Source: Deltaproteobacteria bacterium
Lineage (GTDB): Bacteria > UBA10199 > SPLOWO2-01-44-7
Length of the DNA: 39,575 bases
Reading direction: 5' to 3'
Assembly: GCA_030648035.1 (NCBI GenBank)
Contig: JAUSII010000133.1
Span: 1-39,575 of the forward strand
This document shows, piece after piece, positions 1-8,926 of this stretch (position 1 is its first letter; every line of letters begins with the position of its first letter). Below the pieces are notes generated by a model. That model was not told the DNA's origin and made no database searches. It saw nothing but the letters and a program-made list of their open reading frames with translations. A program made the translations under genes and the position numbers.

Positions 1-1
1 A

Positions 2-1066
2 GCCGTTGGGGAAAAATCCGCGAGCAAAGAATTCTCTCTGAAGAAGATCAATCTGGACGAACTCATCACCGAAATTGAGTCGAGGGGATTTCCGATTCGC
101 AAACAGGACAACTTGAGCAAAGGTGTCAGCCGCATTTTTACGAATCCCAGCTATGTGCTCCGGCGCTCCATGCAAAAGCTGTCGGGGGACGAAAGCCAAC
201 CCCAAAGTGGACAAGCGTTGAAGCTTCGTCCAAATGGCTGGACTCAAAGGGATGGCGTGGATGTTCGGGAGCTCGTCGTGGGGGGCAAAGAGGTGGCCAA
301 GGTGATCCGGTGCAAACGTGGAAAGACCGGGGTGAAGGTGCTCGTCAACCGTTCAGGGCTTGTCGACACGGCAGGGGTCATGTCTTCGTTTGGAAAAAAA
401 TATATTGTTTCAGCGCCGATGAATATGACCACCGCCAACCGCAAGCTGACCGAAATCGCCTTTCAGGATGGCGTGCAGATGAACTGGCTTCTCACGCCGA
501 ACGGCAAGGATGGCCTGCTTATTGTTGGCGAAGATGGCAATCCAAAGATTTTGGACAAGCGGGAGATATTGATCGGCGACCTGCTGACAGAGGAAGATTT
601 AAAGGATCGCGAAATCAGCGATGCTTGCAGTAAATGGCTTTACGGCTCCAGCGGACCGTGCCCCGCCTCAATTCTCAAAGAGACAATCAGACCGTTCAAA
701 AAATTTCATGACAAACTCTTTTTCCTGCAGATGCTGAAGGCCAAAAAATTGAGCCTTTTGTGCGGCATGCTCCTCATGGACAACGGCAAAACGTCTCGTG
801 TGAAAAATGATGGCGACCAAACATCGCGGCGATTCTTTCTCGAGTTCGACGACGGCAGTTTCGGAATGGCAAACTCCACTGCAGATATGAGCACGGGGGA
901 GCTTGTGGAACTTCTCACAGCGATGGGCGGCGTGAAGCGCGCGATATATATGGACACCGGCATGTATGACAAGGCCAGCTACCGAGACGGCGACGGGAAA
1001 GACCACATCCTTGGGCACGTTGACACGGACGAATCGACCAACCGCGTGGTTATTTTTTCCAGATAG
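2..1066 (+). CDS. Hypothetical protein, 5'-truncated by the window; C-terminus faintly like phosphodiester glycosidase/DUF2233
   Basis: The listed ORF (113, TTG) stays open in frame to position 2 (AVGEKSASKEFSLKKINLDELITEIESRGFPIRKQDNLSKG...), so the true start is outside the window. Family hint rests only on the C-terminal pattern MSTGELVELLTAMGGVKRAIYMDTG. Confidence 0.6.
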   Translation, partial: AVGEKSASKEFSLKKINLDELITEIESRGFPIRKQDNLSKGVSRIFTNPSYVLRRSMQKLSGDESQPQSGQALKLRPNGWTQRDGVDVRELVVGGKEVAKVIRCKRGKTGVKVLVNRSGLVDTAGVMSSFGKKYIVSAPMNMTTANRKLTEIAFQDGVQMNWLLTPNGKDGLLIVGEDGNPKILDKREILIGDLLTEEDLKDREISDACSKWLYGSSGPCPASILKETIRPFKKFHDKLFFLQMLKAKKLSLLCGMLLMDNGKTSRVKNDGDQTSRRFFLEFDDGSFGMANSTADMSTGELVELLTAMGGVKRAIYMDTGMYDKASYRDGDGKDHILGHVDTDESTNRVVIFSR

Positions 1067-1070
1067 AGCC

Positions 1071-1103
1071 CTCTTCAAAAGAGATTGCCTGAAAAATTCA
1101 GGC
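1071..1103 (+). terminator. Two adjacent hairpins between ORF1 and recG, terminator- or attenuator-like
   Basis: CTCTT-caa-AAGAG (1071-1083) and GCCTGAA-aaa-TTCAGGC (1087-1103, perfect 7-bp stem). No strong T-run follows. Confidence 0.35.
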
Positions 1104-1121
1104 TTGTTATAGCTCTCTCGC

Positions 1122-3248
1122 GTGAACAAACTCCCTCCAAAATCCGACACGCCTCTGGCAACCCCGGTGCAATTTGTAAAAGGGGTCGGCCCTGCGCTCG
1201 CAAAAAAGCTGGCCAAGCTGAATATTTTTACTGTCGAAGATCTTTTCTATCTGATTCCAGCCCGCTACATCGACCGACGCAAAATCGATTCGATTGCCGA
1301 GGTTCCCGCGGGCAAAGAGAGAACCGTGGTCGGTTTTATCGCTTCGGCGGGGGTCGCTTTTTTAAGCGGGAAGGGGAAGCAGGTTTTTGAAGTGGTGGTG
1401 CACGACAAAAGCGGAAAAATATCGGCAAAGTGGTTTCATTTTAATCTCACTTTCATGCGCCGCCAGTTTCAGGTGGGGCAAAAAGTTTTGCTTGCCGGGG
1501 ATGTGATGGCCTTTCGCGGTGGCAAACAATTTTTTCATCCGGAAGTGGAGTTCCTGGACAAAGGGCCCGATCAGAAAATGGAATCGGCGGGAAAAATTCT
1601 GGCCGTCTATCCGCTGACGGAGGGGTTGTATCCGAAGACAATGCGCAAAATCATCCGCAATGCGTGGGACAGCTTTGGAACCTTTTTGCGCCCCTCGCTC
1701 CCCCTGTCATTTCTGGAAAAATACGGCCTGGCCGACCCATGGGAATCCATTGCTCTGCTTCACTTTCCCGCATCTGATATCGATGTCGATTTGCTGAACA
1801 GCCGACGCTCGCAGGCGCATCGCACACTCATCTTTGACGAATTTTTCTTTCTGGAATTGGGCTTGGCTCTCAAAAAATCAAAAATGGTCCGCGAATTGGG
1901 GGTCGCCTTTCCTTTTTCATCCGGGATGGAACAAAAATTTTGTGCAACGCTTCCATTTGAACTGACCGCCTCGCAGAAAAAAGTGTTGGCAGAAATAAAA
2001 GGGGACATGGAGAAGCCTTATCCAATGAATCGTCTTTTGCAGGGGGATGTCGGGAGCGGCAAAACGGTGGTCGCTTTGTCAGCTTGTCTGCAGGCGATTG
2101 CCAACGGTTATCAGGCGGTCATCATGGCGCCGACAGAAATTCTGGCGGAACAACATTTTCACACCTTCAGCACTCTTTTGAAACCGCTTGGCATCCCCTG
2201 CGGTTTTCTCACCAGCAGTGTGAAGGGGAAAGATCGCGAAAAATTTTTTAAATTGTGTGGCGAAGGCGAACTGCCGCTGGTGGTGGGAACGCATGCGCTT
2301 ATTCAGGATGATGTCACTTTCAGAAAGCTGGGGCTGGTGGTGATCGATGAACAACATCGCTTCGGCGTGCTTCAACGTCAGGCCCTGCACAAAAAAGGGG
2401 TGACACCCGATGTGCTGGTGATGACGGCGACCCCCATCCCGCGCACGCTGGCGCTCACCGCGTATGGCGACCTCGACATTTCGGTGATCGATGAACTCCC
2501 CAAAGGGCGAAAGCCTATTGCCACACGCCTCTACGGAGAAAAACAGCGCGAGAAAGTTTATGACGGCATGCGCATGGAACTCAAAAAAGGACACCAGATT
2601 TTCGTCGTCTATCCGCTGATCGAAGAGAGTGAAAAGCTCGATTTGAAAAATGCGACAGAGATGTCGGAGGAATTAAAACAGATTTTTGAACCGGAGTTCA
2701 CCGTGTCGCTTTTGCACGGCAGGCTTCCCGTGCCGCAGAAAGAAGCGGTGATGAACGATTTTCGCGCGAACAAAATTAATATTCTCACCGCCACCTCGGT
2801 GGTGGAGGTCGGTGTCGATTGTCCCAACGCGACCGTGATGGTGGTGGAACATGCCGAGCGCTTCGGCCTTTCACAACTGCACCAGTTGCGGGGGAGGGTG
2901 GGGCGAAGCACGCATCAGTCCTATTGCATTCTGCTCGCCGACTATCGCCAATCGGAAGAGGCGAAACAGAGATTAAGCATTATGGTGGAGAGTTGCGACG
3001 GTTTTAGAATTGCAGAAGAAGATCTCGCCATCCGCGGTCCCGGAGAATTTTTGGGAACGAGACAAGCTGGCCAGCCCGATTTCAAAGTCGCCAATCTCGC
3101 TCGCGACCTCGACATTTTAAGCCTCGCCAGAACCGCCGCCTTCGCCCTGATAGAACAAGACCCCGATCTGACTCGCCCGGAGCACCAGGCCTTTAAAAAA
3201 ATTCTCCGCTCCCGATGGAAAGGTAAATTGGAGCTGGTACAAATATGA
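1122..3248 (+). CDS. recG: ATP-dependent DNA helicase RecG
   Basis: 708 aa; N-terminal FVKGVGPALAKKLAKLNIFTVEDLFYLIPARYIDRR, Walker A GDVGSGKTVVA, DEQH box, TATPIPRTLALTAYGDLD, QLRGRVGRS; GTG start. Confidence 0.96.
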   Translation: MNKLPPKSDTPLATPVQFVKGVGPALAKKLAKLNIFTVEDLFYLIPARYIDRRKIDSIAEVPAGKERTVVGFIASAGVAFLSGKGKQVFEVVVHDKSGKISAKWFHFNLTFMRRQFQVGQKVLLAGDVMAFRGGKQFFHPEVEFLDKGPDQKMESAGKILAVYPLTEGLYPKTMRKIIRNAWDSFGTFLRPSLPLSFLEKYGLADPWESIALLHFPASDIDVDLLNSRRSQAHRTLIFDEFFFLELGLALKKSKMVRELGVAFPFSSGMEQKFCATLPFELTASQKKVLAEIKGDMEKPYPMNRLLQGDVGSGKTVVALSACLQAIANGYQAVIMAPTEILAEQHFHTFSTLLKPLGIPCGFLTSSVKGKDREKFFKLCGEGELPLVVGTHALIQDDVTFRKLGLVVIDEQHRFGVLQRQALHKKGVTPDVLVMTATPIPRTLALTAYGDLDISVIDELPKGRKPIATRLYGEKQREKVYDGMRMELKKGHQIFVVYPLIEESEKLDLKNATEMSEELKQIFEPEFTVSLLHGRLPVPQKEAVMNDFRANKINILTATSVVEVGVDCPNATVMVVEHAERFGLSQLHQLRGRVGRSTHQSYCILLADYRQSEEAKQRLSIMVESCDGFRIAEEDLAIRGPGEFLGTRQAGQPDFKVANLARDLDILSLARTAAFALIEQDPDLTRPEHQAFKKILRSRWKGKLELVQI

Positions 3249-3961
3249 ATGCTTCTATTTCGCTTTGGCAGGTCATGGCTGTTGGATCCACCGGTTTTGC
3301 CCAAGTTCGCGATGCAGGGCTTTCCGTTGCGGCCAATGGAGAAGAGACAAGGGCCGTGGATATTTTTTTGGGCGGGTTGGAAGAAGATGGTTTTCCGGTG
3401 GGAACACTCCGCCCCGAGATGACTCGTTTTCTGACTCTGCTCGGCGGAAGTGACAAGGTCTTGGCTGATCATCAGGCCGATTGGGTGGCGGATGCTTTGC
3501 AAAGTGTCCCTTCCGAATCTTATGCTCTGGCTGTGGCCAAAACGGTCCGACACATCCCCGCTCTGGTCCTGTTTGAAAGAAGCGGAACCGAGCCACTACT
3601 GTTGCAAAGGTTGCATAGCACCCTTAATCCCTATTTGTATCAGGCGGCCAGACATCCGGACCGCGATATCGGCAGTGCCTCCATTTCACAACTTGTTTTT
3701 GAAGCGGCGATGCGGCGAGATGAAGCGGCACTGAATTTTCTAAAACAATTGTCTGTCACCCATGCGGAACGTTTTTTGAGTTTTCACTGTCTGGGTTTGA
3801 ACTTGTTGCGTGACGTCGCAGGGCTTCCTGCTTCTTTTGAGGAAGGGGTCTGGTATGTGCTCACTTCAATCGAAAACACGGCTGATGATGATGACAGAGA
3901 TTTGCCCCCCCTCGGTCTCGATATGGGACGTGCCCCCAGAGGCAGCGGAGAAGAAGAATAG
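3245..3961 (+). CDS. Hypothetical protein (238 aa)
   Basis: Uninterrupted ORF whose ATG overlaps the recG stop (ATGA at 3245-3248). No family recognised. Confidence 0.65.
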   Translation: MNASISLWQVMAVGSTGFAQVRDAGLSVAANGEETRAVDIFLGGLEEDGFPVGTLRPEMTRFLTLLGGSDKVLADHQADWVADALQSVPSESYALAVAKTVRHIPALVLFERSGTEPLLLQRLHSTLNPYLYQAARHPDRDIGSASISQLVFEAAMRRDEAALNFLKQLSVTHAERFLSFHCLGLNLLRDVAGLPASFEEGVWYVLTSIENTADDDDRDLPPLGLDMGRAPRGSGEEE

Positions 3962-3985
3962 ATTTCCTTAGATACACTATTTCTG

Positions 3986-4016
3986 AAGCAACTTTTTTTA
4001 TAAACAGCCGATAATA
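3986..4016 (+). promoter_or_regulatory. FliA/sigma-28-like promoter element (copy A)
   Basis: AAGCAACTTTTTT-tataaaca-GCCGATAATA in the intergenic region; GCCGATAA equals the textbook FliA -10. Near-identical copy at 27675-27705. Confidence 0.55.
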
Positions 4017-4037
4017 TAGATAGGGGAATTAATCCCT

Positions 4038-4646
4038 GTGGAGGTGGCTGTGGGATCATCGAAATCAATTGATATGGCACCGTTGTTGGCCAAGGCCTGC
4101 GCAAAAACAGACAAATGGTGGTGTCACGAAGATCAACTAACCGTTACGGCGCTGGAATCCGTTGCCAATGACCCGGCTGCTTTCTGCCGCTCCACTTTCA
4201 GCAGAAAGGGGGGAGCGCAACTTTGCAAAGCCGTCAAAAGACGAGTCGAAGTCGAGCAAGTGGCGTTTCAAACCGTGGGTTATTGGGCTCGTAACACCGT
4301 TGACGAGCATCAGAAAAACCTTGCAGAAAAGCTGACCCTCTTCAAAGAAGCTTTCAAAAGTTACAGAGAAAAAAGAGTTCAAGCCTTCGCTGACAACCCT
4401 AAAAAAGTCTCCTACCGGGCAAGCATGAGAGCTCTGCAAGGCGCCTTGGAAGAGACGCTACAAGATGGACAAATTCCGATCAAAACCGCGCTCGATGCGG
4501 CAAGCAGGTTGGTCATTCTGTTTGAGAAAGCCGTTCAAGATAATAAATCGGTCACCGTGGCAGAGCTTCCTCCCTTATTGCAAAAAGAGGTGAGATTGAT
4601 GGAAGCTTATCATGAAGCACTTCTTGCCGGAAAGATCCCAAAATGA
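4038..4646 (+). CDS. Hypothetical, probably helical protein (about 198-202 aa)
   Basis: ORF downstream of promoter-like copy A. GTG at 4050, preceded by GGAGG (4040-4044), is an alternative start. Stop overlaps the next start (ATGA, 4643-4646). Confidence 0.65.
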   Translation: MEVAVGSSKSIDMAPLLAKACAKTDKWWCHEDQLTVTALESVANDPAAFCRSTFSRKGGAQLCKAVKRRVEVEQVAFQTVGYWARNTVDEHQKNLAEKLTLFKEAFKSYREKRVQAFADNPKKVSYRASMRALQGALEETLQDGQIPIKTALDAASRLVILFEKAVQDNKSVTVAELPPLLQKEVRLMEAYHEALLAGKIPK

Positions 4647-7462
4647 CCGATCCAATGCACGATCGTTTTAAGATCCGTGGCCACCTGATCAGCCGCGAAG
4701 AATTTTTTCGCTCGCCTGAGACCGTCTTGGGTGCCAATCGCGCCAAAGTCGATGCCAAAACCGTAGATGAGTTTTTAGATATTAATCGCGACGGACTTTT
4801 TTCTTTTAACGATCTTTGGCGGACAGAAGTAACGACATGGCAGAACCTCAAACAAGTCTTGCGACGACATGGTTATAAAATGGAGGATCGGATTTCGCTA
4901 GCAGAAATACAAGACGGCATATGGCAAGAAGATTCATCATTTTATAAAGATCCTGACTTCATGCGTGCGGCAGTTCAAAAAATGCCTTTTAATAGGAACT
5001 CGTTGCGCTTCACCGACATTACCTTGGCAGAAAACGGACAACTCGTCGGAACATTTTTGGCGAAATACCCTGTGCTCAACGCCTCTATTGAAAACTGCCT
5101 TGCTCAAAATCCAGAATTCAACGGCCGCGTTTTAAAGCAACGGATCGACTTCTGGAAAGATCCGGAACTGGCGAACTGGGCATGGCAACTGTTGCGCCAT
5201 GACAAAACTTTCATGAAAGAGGCCGTCAACATTGCTCCAGCGTTGGTGAAATTTGCGCCGCCTGAATTACAAAGAAAATTATTTTTCATGTTGGCGGCCC
5301 ATCCTCACGATGACGACATAGGATATTACATCGATCAAACGCTCCAGCACGATCGCGCTTTTGCGTTGGCCATGGTTCGGAAAGACGGCGCCTTTTTGCG
5401 CCATTTTGAAGATTTTCGGGACGATGAAGAGGTGGTGACTTCTGCCGTCAACGCCCCCATAGGAAGAGATGGCGCCTACAGCTGGGCAAGTGAACGCTTG
5501 CGCGCAAAGTCCGAATTTTTTTTGGCGGCGCTCGATGGTGGTGAAGGACCGTACGATATCTTCCACCGGTTGCCTCCAGCTCTTTTTGATGATCCGGTGA
5601 CATTTGAAAAAATCCTCAAAAAAATGTTTGGTGATTCAGAATATGCCAACCCGGCCTTCTGGAAATATCCCCGATTGGCATTAAAGGCGTTGCGCGAAAC
5701 ATCATCAAGCGATGATTTACAAACTTTTGTACGAGGTATCGTCGCAAACAAGTCAGCTGATCATGAATATACCAAAGCCTTGGTCGCCATTGATGGCACG
5801 GCTGTGAAGGTCATTGATCACGACCAAAACAGGAACCCCGAAATTCAATCCATTGCTGTTGCGCAAAATGGATGGGCTTATCTGGATTTTATTGAACGTG
5901 ACGCCACATCAGAGCTATTCGCCAAAGCGCTGGCCCAGATTTATGGCGACGCTCCCCAATCCGATCTGAAGAACTGGGACGATCCAGCCATCGCGGTAGA
6001 AGCTATTCAACAGGATAACCGAGCGCTGGATTTACTGGCAAACATTCAATATGCAAAAACCGGTGAAGAAGCTGTAGATTTGGAATTCGCCAAGCAAATG
6101 TTGGCCATTGATGGAGAGGCCCTATCAGCACTGCAATACCATTTTCCAAAAGAGAAACAATCCTTGGCGGTGATCGCCGTTGCACAAAATCCTTGGGCTC
6201 TCCAACAGGTCGATGAGGATATACAAACTCTTGAGATGGTCGCTCAGGCCGTGCAGAAAAACGGCCTTGTTTATCCCTTGGTTGCCGACAAATTGAGGAA
6301 CAAAAAGTTGGAGCAACTGGCGTTGGTGCAAATTTACGGCCCCGGCTCTCCCTATGCCGATCTGGAAGCCTGGAAAGATCCGGTGAAGGTCGACCAGGCG
6401 CTAAAAATAAATCGGCAGGCCTATTGGTTTGCCTATGAATCCATGGGAGACCGCGAATTCGCCAAACAGCTTGCCGCATTGAATGGTGACCTTTTTTACA
6501 GGCTCGGCTACCCCTTGAGAACGGATCCGGAACTGGCCCTACTAGCCGCCCAAGATAATAGGGCTGTTTTTTCTCACATTAACTTGCGAGAACAAGAGGC
6601 GTCTTATTTGAAGGCAACTGCCCGGATCGATACCCAAGCACTATTGCAGCAATTCAATGGTCACCCGCGCGAAGCGGAAATATGGGGTCTGGCGGTCTCC
6701 GCCCTTCATGAAGCGGGAGCCAATTTTCCTCTCGACATGGAAAAAGATGAAGCGAGTTTTTATGCCGGACTGGCCGAGCACTACGGCATTCATCATCCCA
6801 AGAGATTCCGCTCTTTTCTCGATTTGCATACCGTCATCCAAAATCGACAGATGGACCCCGAAGATGATCGCGAGGTGGCCATGCTGATCTATCCGGTGAG
6901 CGATTGGAACGGGGCGTTGGAACAGGGGGAGGCTATTGAAGATTTCGTCCGCAACAGTCCTTTCCGCGTGATTTATTTTGAAGTGGGAAACCATGGCGAT
7001 GTCCGCGAAGAGATGGCGCAAATTTTGGATCGCTACACCGCTCGGGGAAACTATCCGCTCCACACCGGGGTGTTGGCGGCTCATGCCTCGTCAAAAATCA
7101 TGCAGTTTGGGGATGGAAACGACGGATCCATTCGCATCTATGATTTCCATCAGAAAGCATTGTCCCGTTTCGGTCATTATTTTCGGCATCAATTAGTAGT
7201 GCACGGTTGTAGCGTTGGAGAGGGGAGAGAAAAAGGAACAAACCTGATCAACACCATGGCCGACACTCTCACTCCACAAGTGCGCGTCTCTGGCAGTACC
7301 ATTATCGGAGGCGGAGCCAGCTTTAACTTCAATGGTCTAGAGACCGAGCCAATTTGGGAATATTCCAAAGCCGTTTATACCGCCATGGGGCGACGACAAG
7401 AGAGCCCTGTTCGCACAGCTTCCGAATTGTTGGAGGTGTCGGCCACAGTGTTGGTTAAATAG
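4643..7462 (+). CDS. Large uncharacterised protein: EF-hand-like loop, internal alpha-helical (DUF4116-reminiscent) repeats, C-terminal caspase/CHAT-like domain
   Basis: 939 aa. DINRDGLFSFND at residues 46-57; repeats beginning (D)HEYTKALVAIDG / EFAKQMLAIDG / EFAKQLAALNG at residues 373, 481, 605; C-terminal TGVLAAH814ASS...HQLVVHGC856SVGEG. Confidence 0.7.
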   Translation: MTDPMHDRFKIRGHLISREEFFRSPETVLGANRAKVDAKTVDEFLDINRDGLFSFNDLWRTEVTTWQNLKQVLRRHGYKMEDRISLAEIQDGIWQEDSSFYKDPDFMRAAVQKMPFNRNSLRFTDITLAENGQLVGTFLAKYPVLNASIENCLAQNPEFNGRVLKQRIDFWKDPELANWAWQLLRHDKTFMKEAVNIAPALVKFAPPELQRKLFFMLAAHPHDDDIGYYIDQTLQHDRAFALAMVRKDGAFLRHFEDFRDDEEVVTSAVNAPIGRDGAYSWASERLRAKSEFFLAALDGGEGPYDIFHRLPPALFDDPVTFEKILKKMFGDSEYANPAFWKYPRLALKALRETSSSDDLQTFVRGIVANKSADHEYTKALVAIDGTAVKVIDHDQNRNPEIQSIAVAQNGWAYLDFIERDATSELFAKALAQIYGDAPQSDLKNWDDPAIAVEAIQQDNRALDLLANIQYAKTGEEAVDLEFAKQMLAIDGEALSALQYHFPKEKQSLAVIAVAQNPWALQQVDEDIQTLEMVAQAVQKNGLVYPLVADKLRNKKLEQLALVQIYGPGSPYADLEAWKDPVKVDQALKINRQAYWFAYESMGDREFAKQLAALNGDLFYRLGYPLRTDPELALLAAQDNRAVFSHINLREQEASYLKATARIDTQALLQQFNGHPREAEIWGLAVSALHEAGANFPLDMEKDEASFYAGLAEHYGIHHPKRFRSFLDLHTVIQNRQMDPEDDREVAMLIYPVSDWNGALEQGEAIEDFVRNSPFRVIYFEVGNHGDVREEMAQILDRYTARGNYPLHTGVLAAHASSKIMQFGDGNDGSIRIYDFHQKALSRFGHYFRHQLVVHGCSVGEGREKGTNLINTMADTLTPQVRVSGSTIIGGGASFNFNGLETEPIWEYSKAVYTAMGRRQESPVRTASELLEVSATVLVK

Positions 7463-7515
7463 AGATTCTAATCTTTTGACTTTTTGGGTTATCGTTGCTA
7501 GAGAGGGCGAACTCT

Positions 7516-8472
7516 ATGGATCGTATTTTATCAATCGAATGTGTGCGCATCACCGAGGCGGCGGCGCTGTCTGCGGCGCGGTGGATTGGCAAAGGAAAAA
7601 ATGACGAGGCCGACCAGGCCGCCGTCAATGCCATGCGCAAAACGCTTTCCAAACTTCGCATCCGCGGCAAAATTGTCATCGGGGAAGGGGAGAGAGACGA
7701 AGCCCCCATGCTCTATATCGGTGAAGATGTGGGGTCGGGAGAAGGGCCGCAGGTCGATATCGCTGTCGATCCACTCGAAGGAACCAACATGACCGCACAG
7801 GGAGGCAACAACGCCCTGGCCGTCATCGCCCTCGCGAACAAGGGGGAATTTTTGAATGCCCCCGACACCTACATGGAAAAAATTGCCGTCGGCCCGCAAG
7901 CCAAAGGGGCCATCGATCTGACTCTGTCTGCCACCGAAAATTTGAAAAATATCGCCAAGGCCAAGGGTGTTTCGGTGCAGGATTTGACCGTCATCATTCT
8001 TGAGCGCGATCGTCACAAAGAATTGATCCGTGAAGTAAGAGAGGCCGGCAGTTGCATCCGTCTGATTCAGGATGGGGATGTCTCTGCGGCTTTGGCCACC
8101 TGCTGGCCCAATCGCGGTGTCGATGTTTTGATGGGAACCGGCGGCGCACCCGAGGGTGTTCTGGCCGCGGCCGCTTTGCGTTGCATGGGCGGCGACATTC
8201 AGGGGCGTCTTGTTTTTCGCAATGAAGATGAAAAGACCAGGGCACAGGCCATGGGCATCCGCGAATTTCAAAAAATTTATCGCATTCAAGAACTGGCTGG
8301 CGGCGATGTGGTGTTTGCCGCCACTGGTGTTACCAATGGAGATTTTTTGAAGGGGGTCCGCTTTTTTCCCGGCGGAGCTGAAACACATTCCATAGTGATG
8401 CGTTCCGCCACGGGCACCGTGCGTTATGTGGAAGCGACGCACAATTTTAACGTCAAACAACTGACCTTCTAA
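7516..8472 (+). CDS. glpX: Class II fructose-1,6-bisphosphatase GlpX
   Basis: MDRILSIECVRITEAAALSAARWIGKGKNDEADQAAVNAMR, IVIGEGERDEAPMLYIGE, VDPLEGTN, MGTGGAPEGVLAAAALRCMGG. ATG at 7516 chosen over TTG at 7495. Confidence 0.95.
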   Translation: MDRILSIECVRITEAAALSAARWIGKGKNDEADQAAVNAMRKTLSKLRIRGKIVIGEGERDEAPMLYIGEDVGSGEGPQVDIAVDPLEGTNMTAQGGNNALAVIALANKGEFLNAPDTYMEKIAVGPQAKGAIDLTLSATENLKNIAKAKGVSVQDLTVIILERDRHKELIREVREAGSCIRLIQDGDVSAALATCWPNRGVDVLMGTGGAPEGVLAAAALRCMGGDIQGRLVFRNEDEKTRAQAMGIREFQKIYRIQELAGGDVVFAATGVTNGDFLKGVRFFPGGAETHSIVMRSATGTVRYVEATHNFNVKQLTF

Positions 8473-8491
8473 TCTACGTTTCTAATCTACG

Positions 8492-8926
8492 ATGGTTCAT
8501 CAATCGATATCCATCAAAGCCCCCATTGAAATTGTCTATGACTGCGTGACCGATTTTGAGTCGTATCCAAAATTTCTCCCCGAAACAAAAACGGTCAAGA
8601 TTGCCTGGTGTGACGATAAAAAAATGGAGGTGGCGTTCAAGGTCAACCTTATCAAAGATATCAGCTACACTCTTCTCTTCGAACTCGATCCCACGCGCGA
8701 AGTTCATTGGAAACTGAAGACGGGCGATTTTATGAAGAGCAACAATGGAAGCTGGATCATGAAGGCCAAGGGAGACCATCTGACCGAAGCGGTTTATTCC
8801 ATCGACATCGGTTTCGGCCTCTGGGTTCCGCAGGCCATCACACAAACCCTCATCGAAAAAAGTCTTCCACTTACTCTCAAGCGTTTCAAAAAAAGGGCGG
8901 AGTCTCTGGCGAAGAAAAAAGTCTAA
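8492..8926 (+). CDS. SRPBCC / COQ10-START (RatA-like) family protein
   Basis: 144 aa; SISIKAPIEIVYDCVTDFESYPKFLPETKTVKI is typical of this family. Confidence 0.8.
   Translation: MVHQSISIKAPIEIVYDCVTDFESYPKFLPETKTVKIAWCDDKKMEVAFKVNLIKDISYTLLFELDPTREVHWKLKTGDFMKSNNGSWIMKAKGDHLTEAVYSIDIGFGLWVPQAITQTLIEKSLPLTLKRFKKRAESLAKKKV

Noticed and set aside
7531-8460. 309-aa minus strand ORF
   Set aside because: Antisense to glpX, which is unambiguous.
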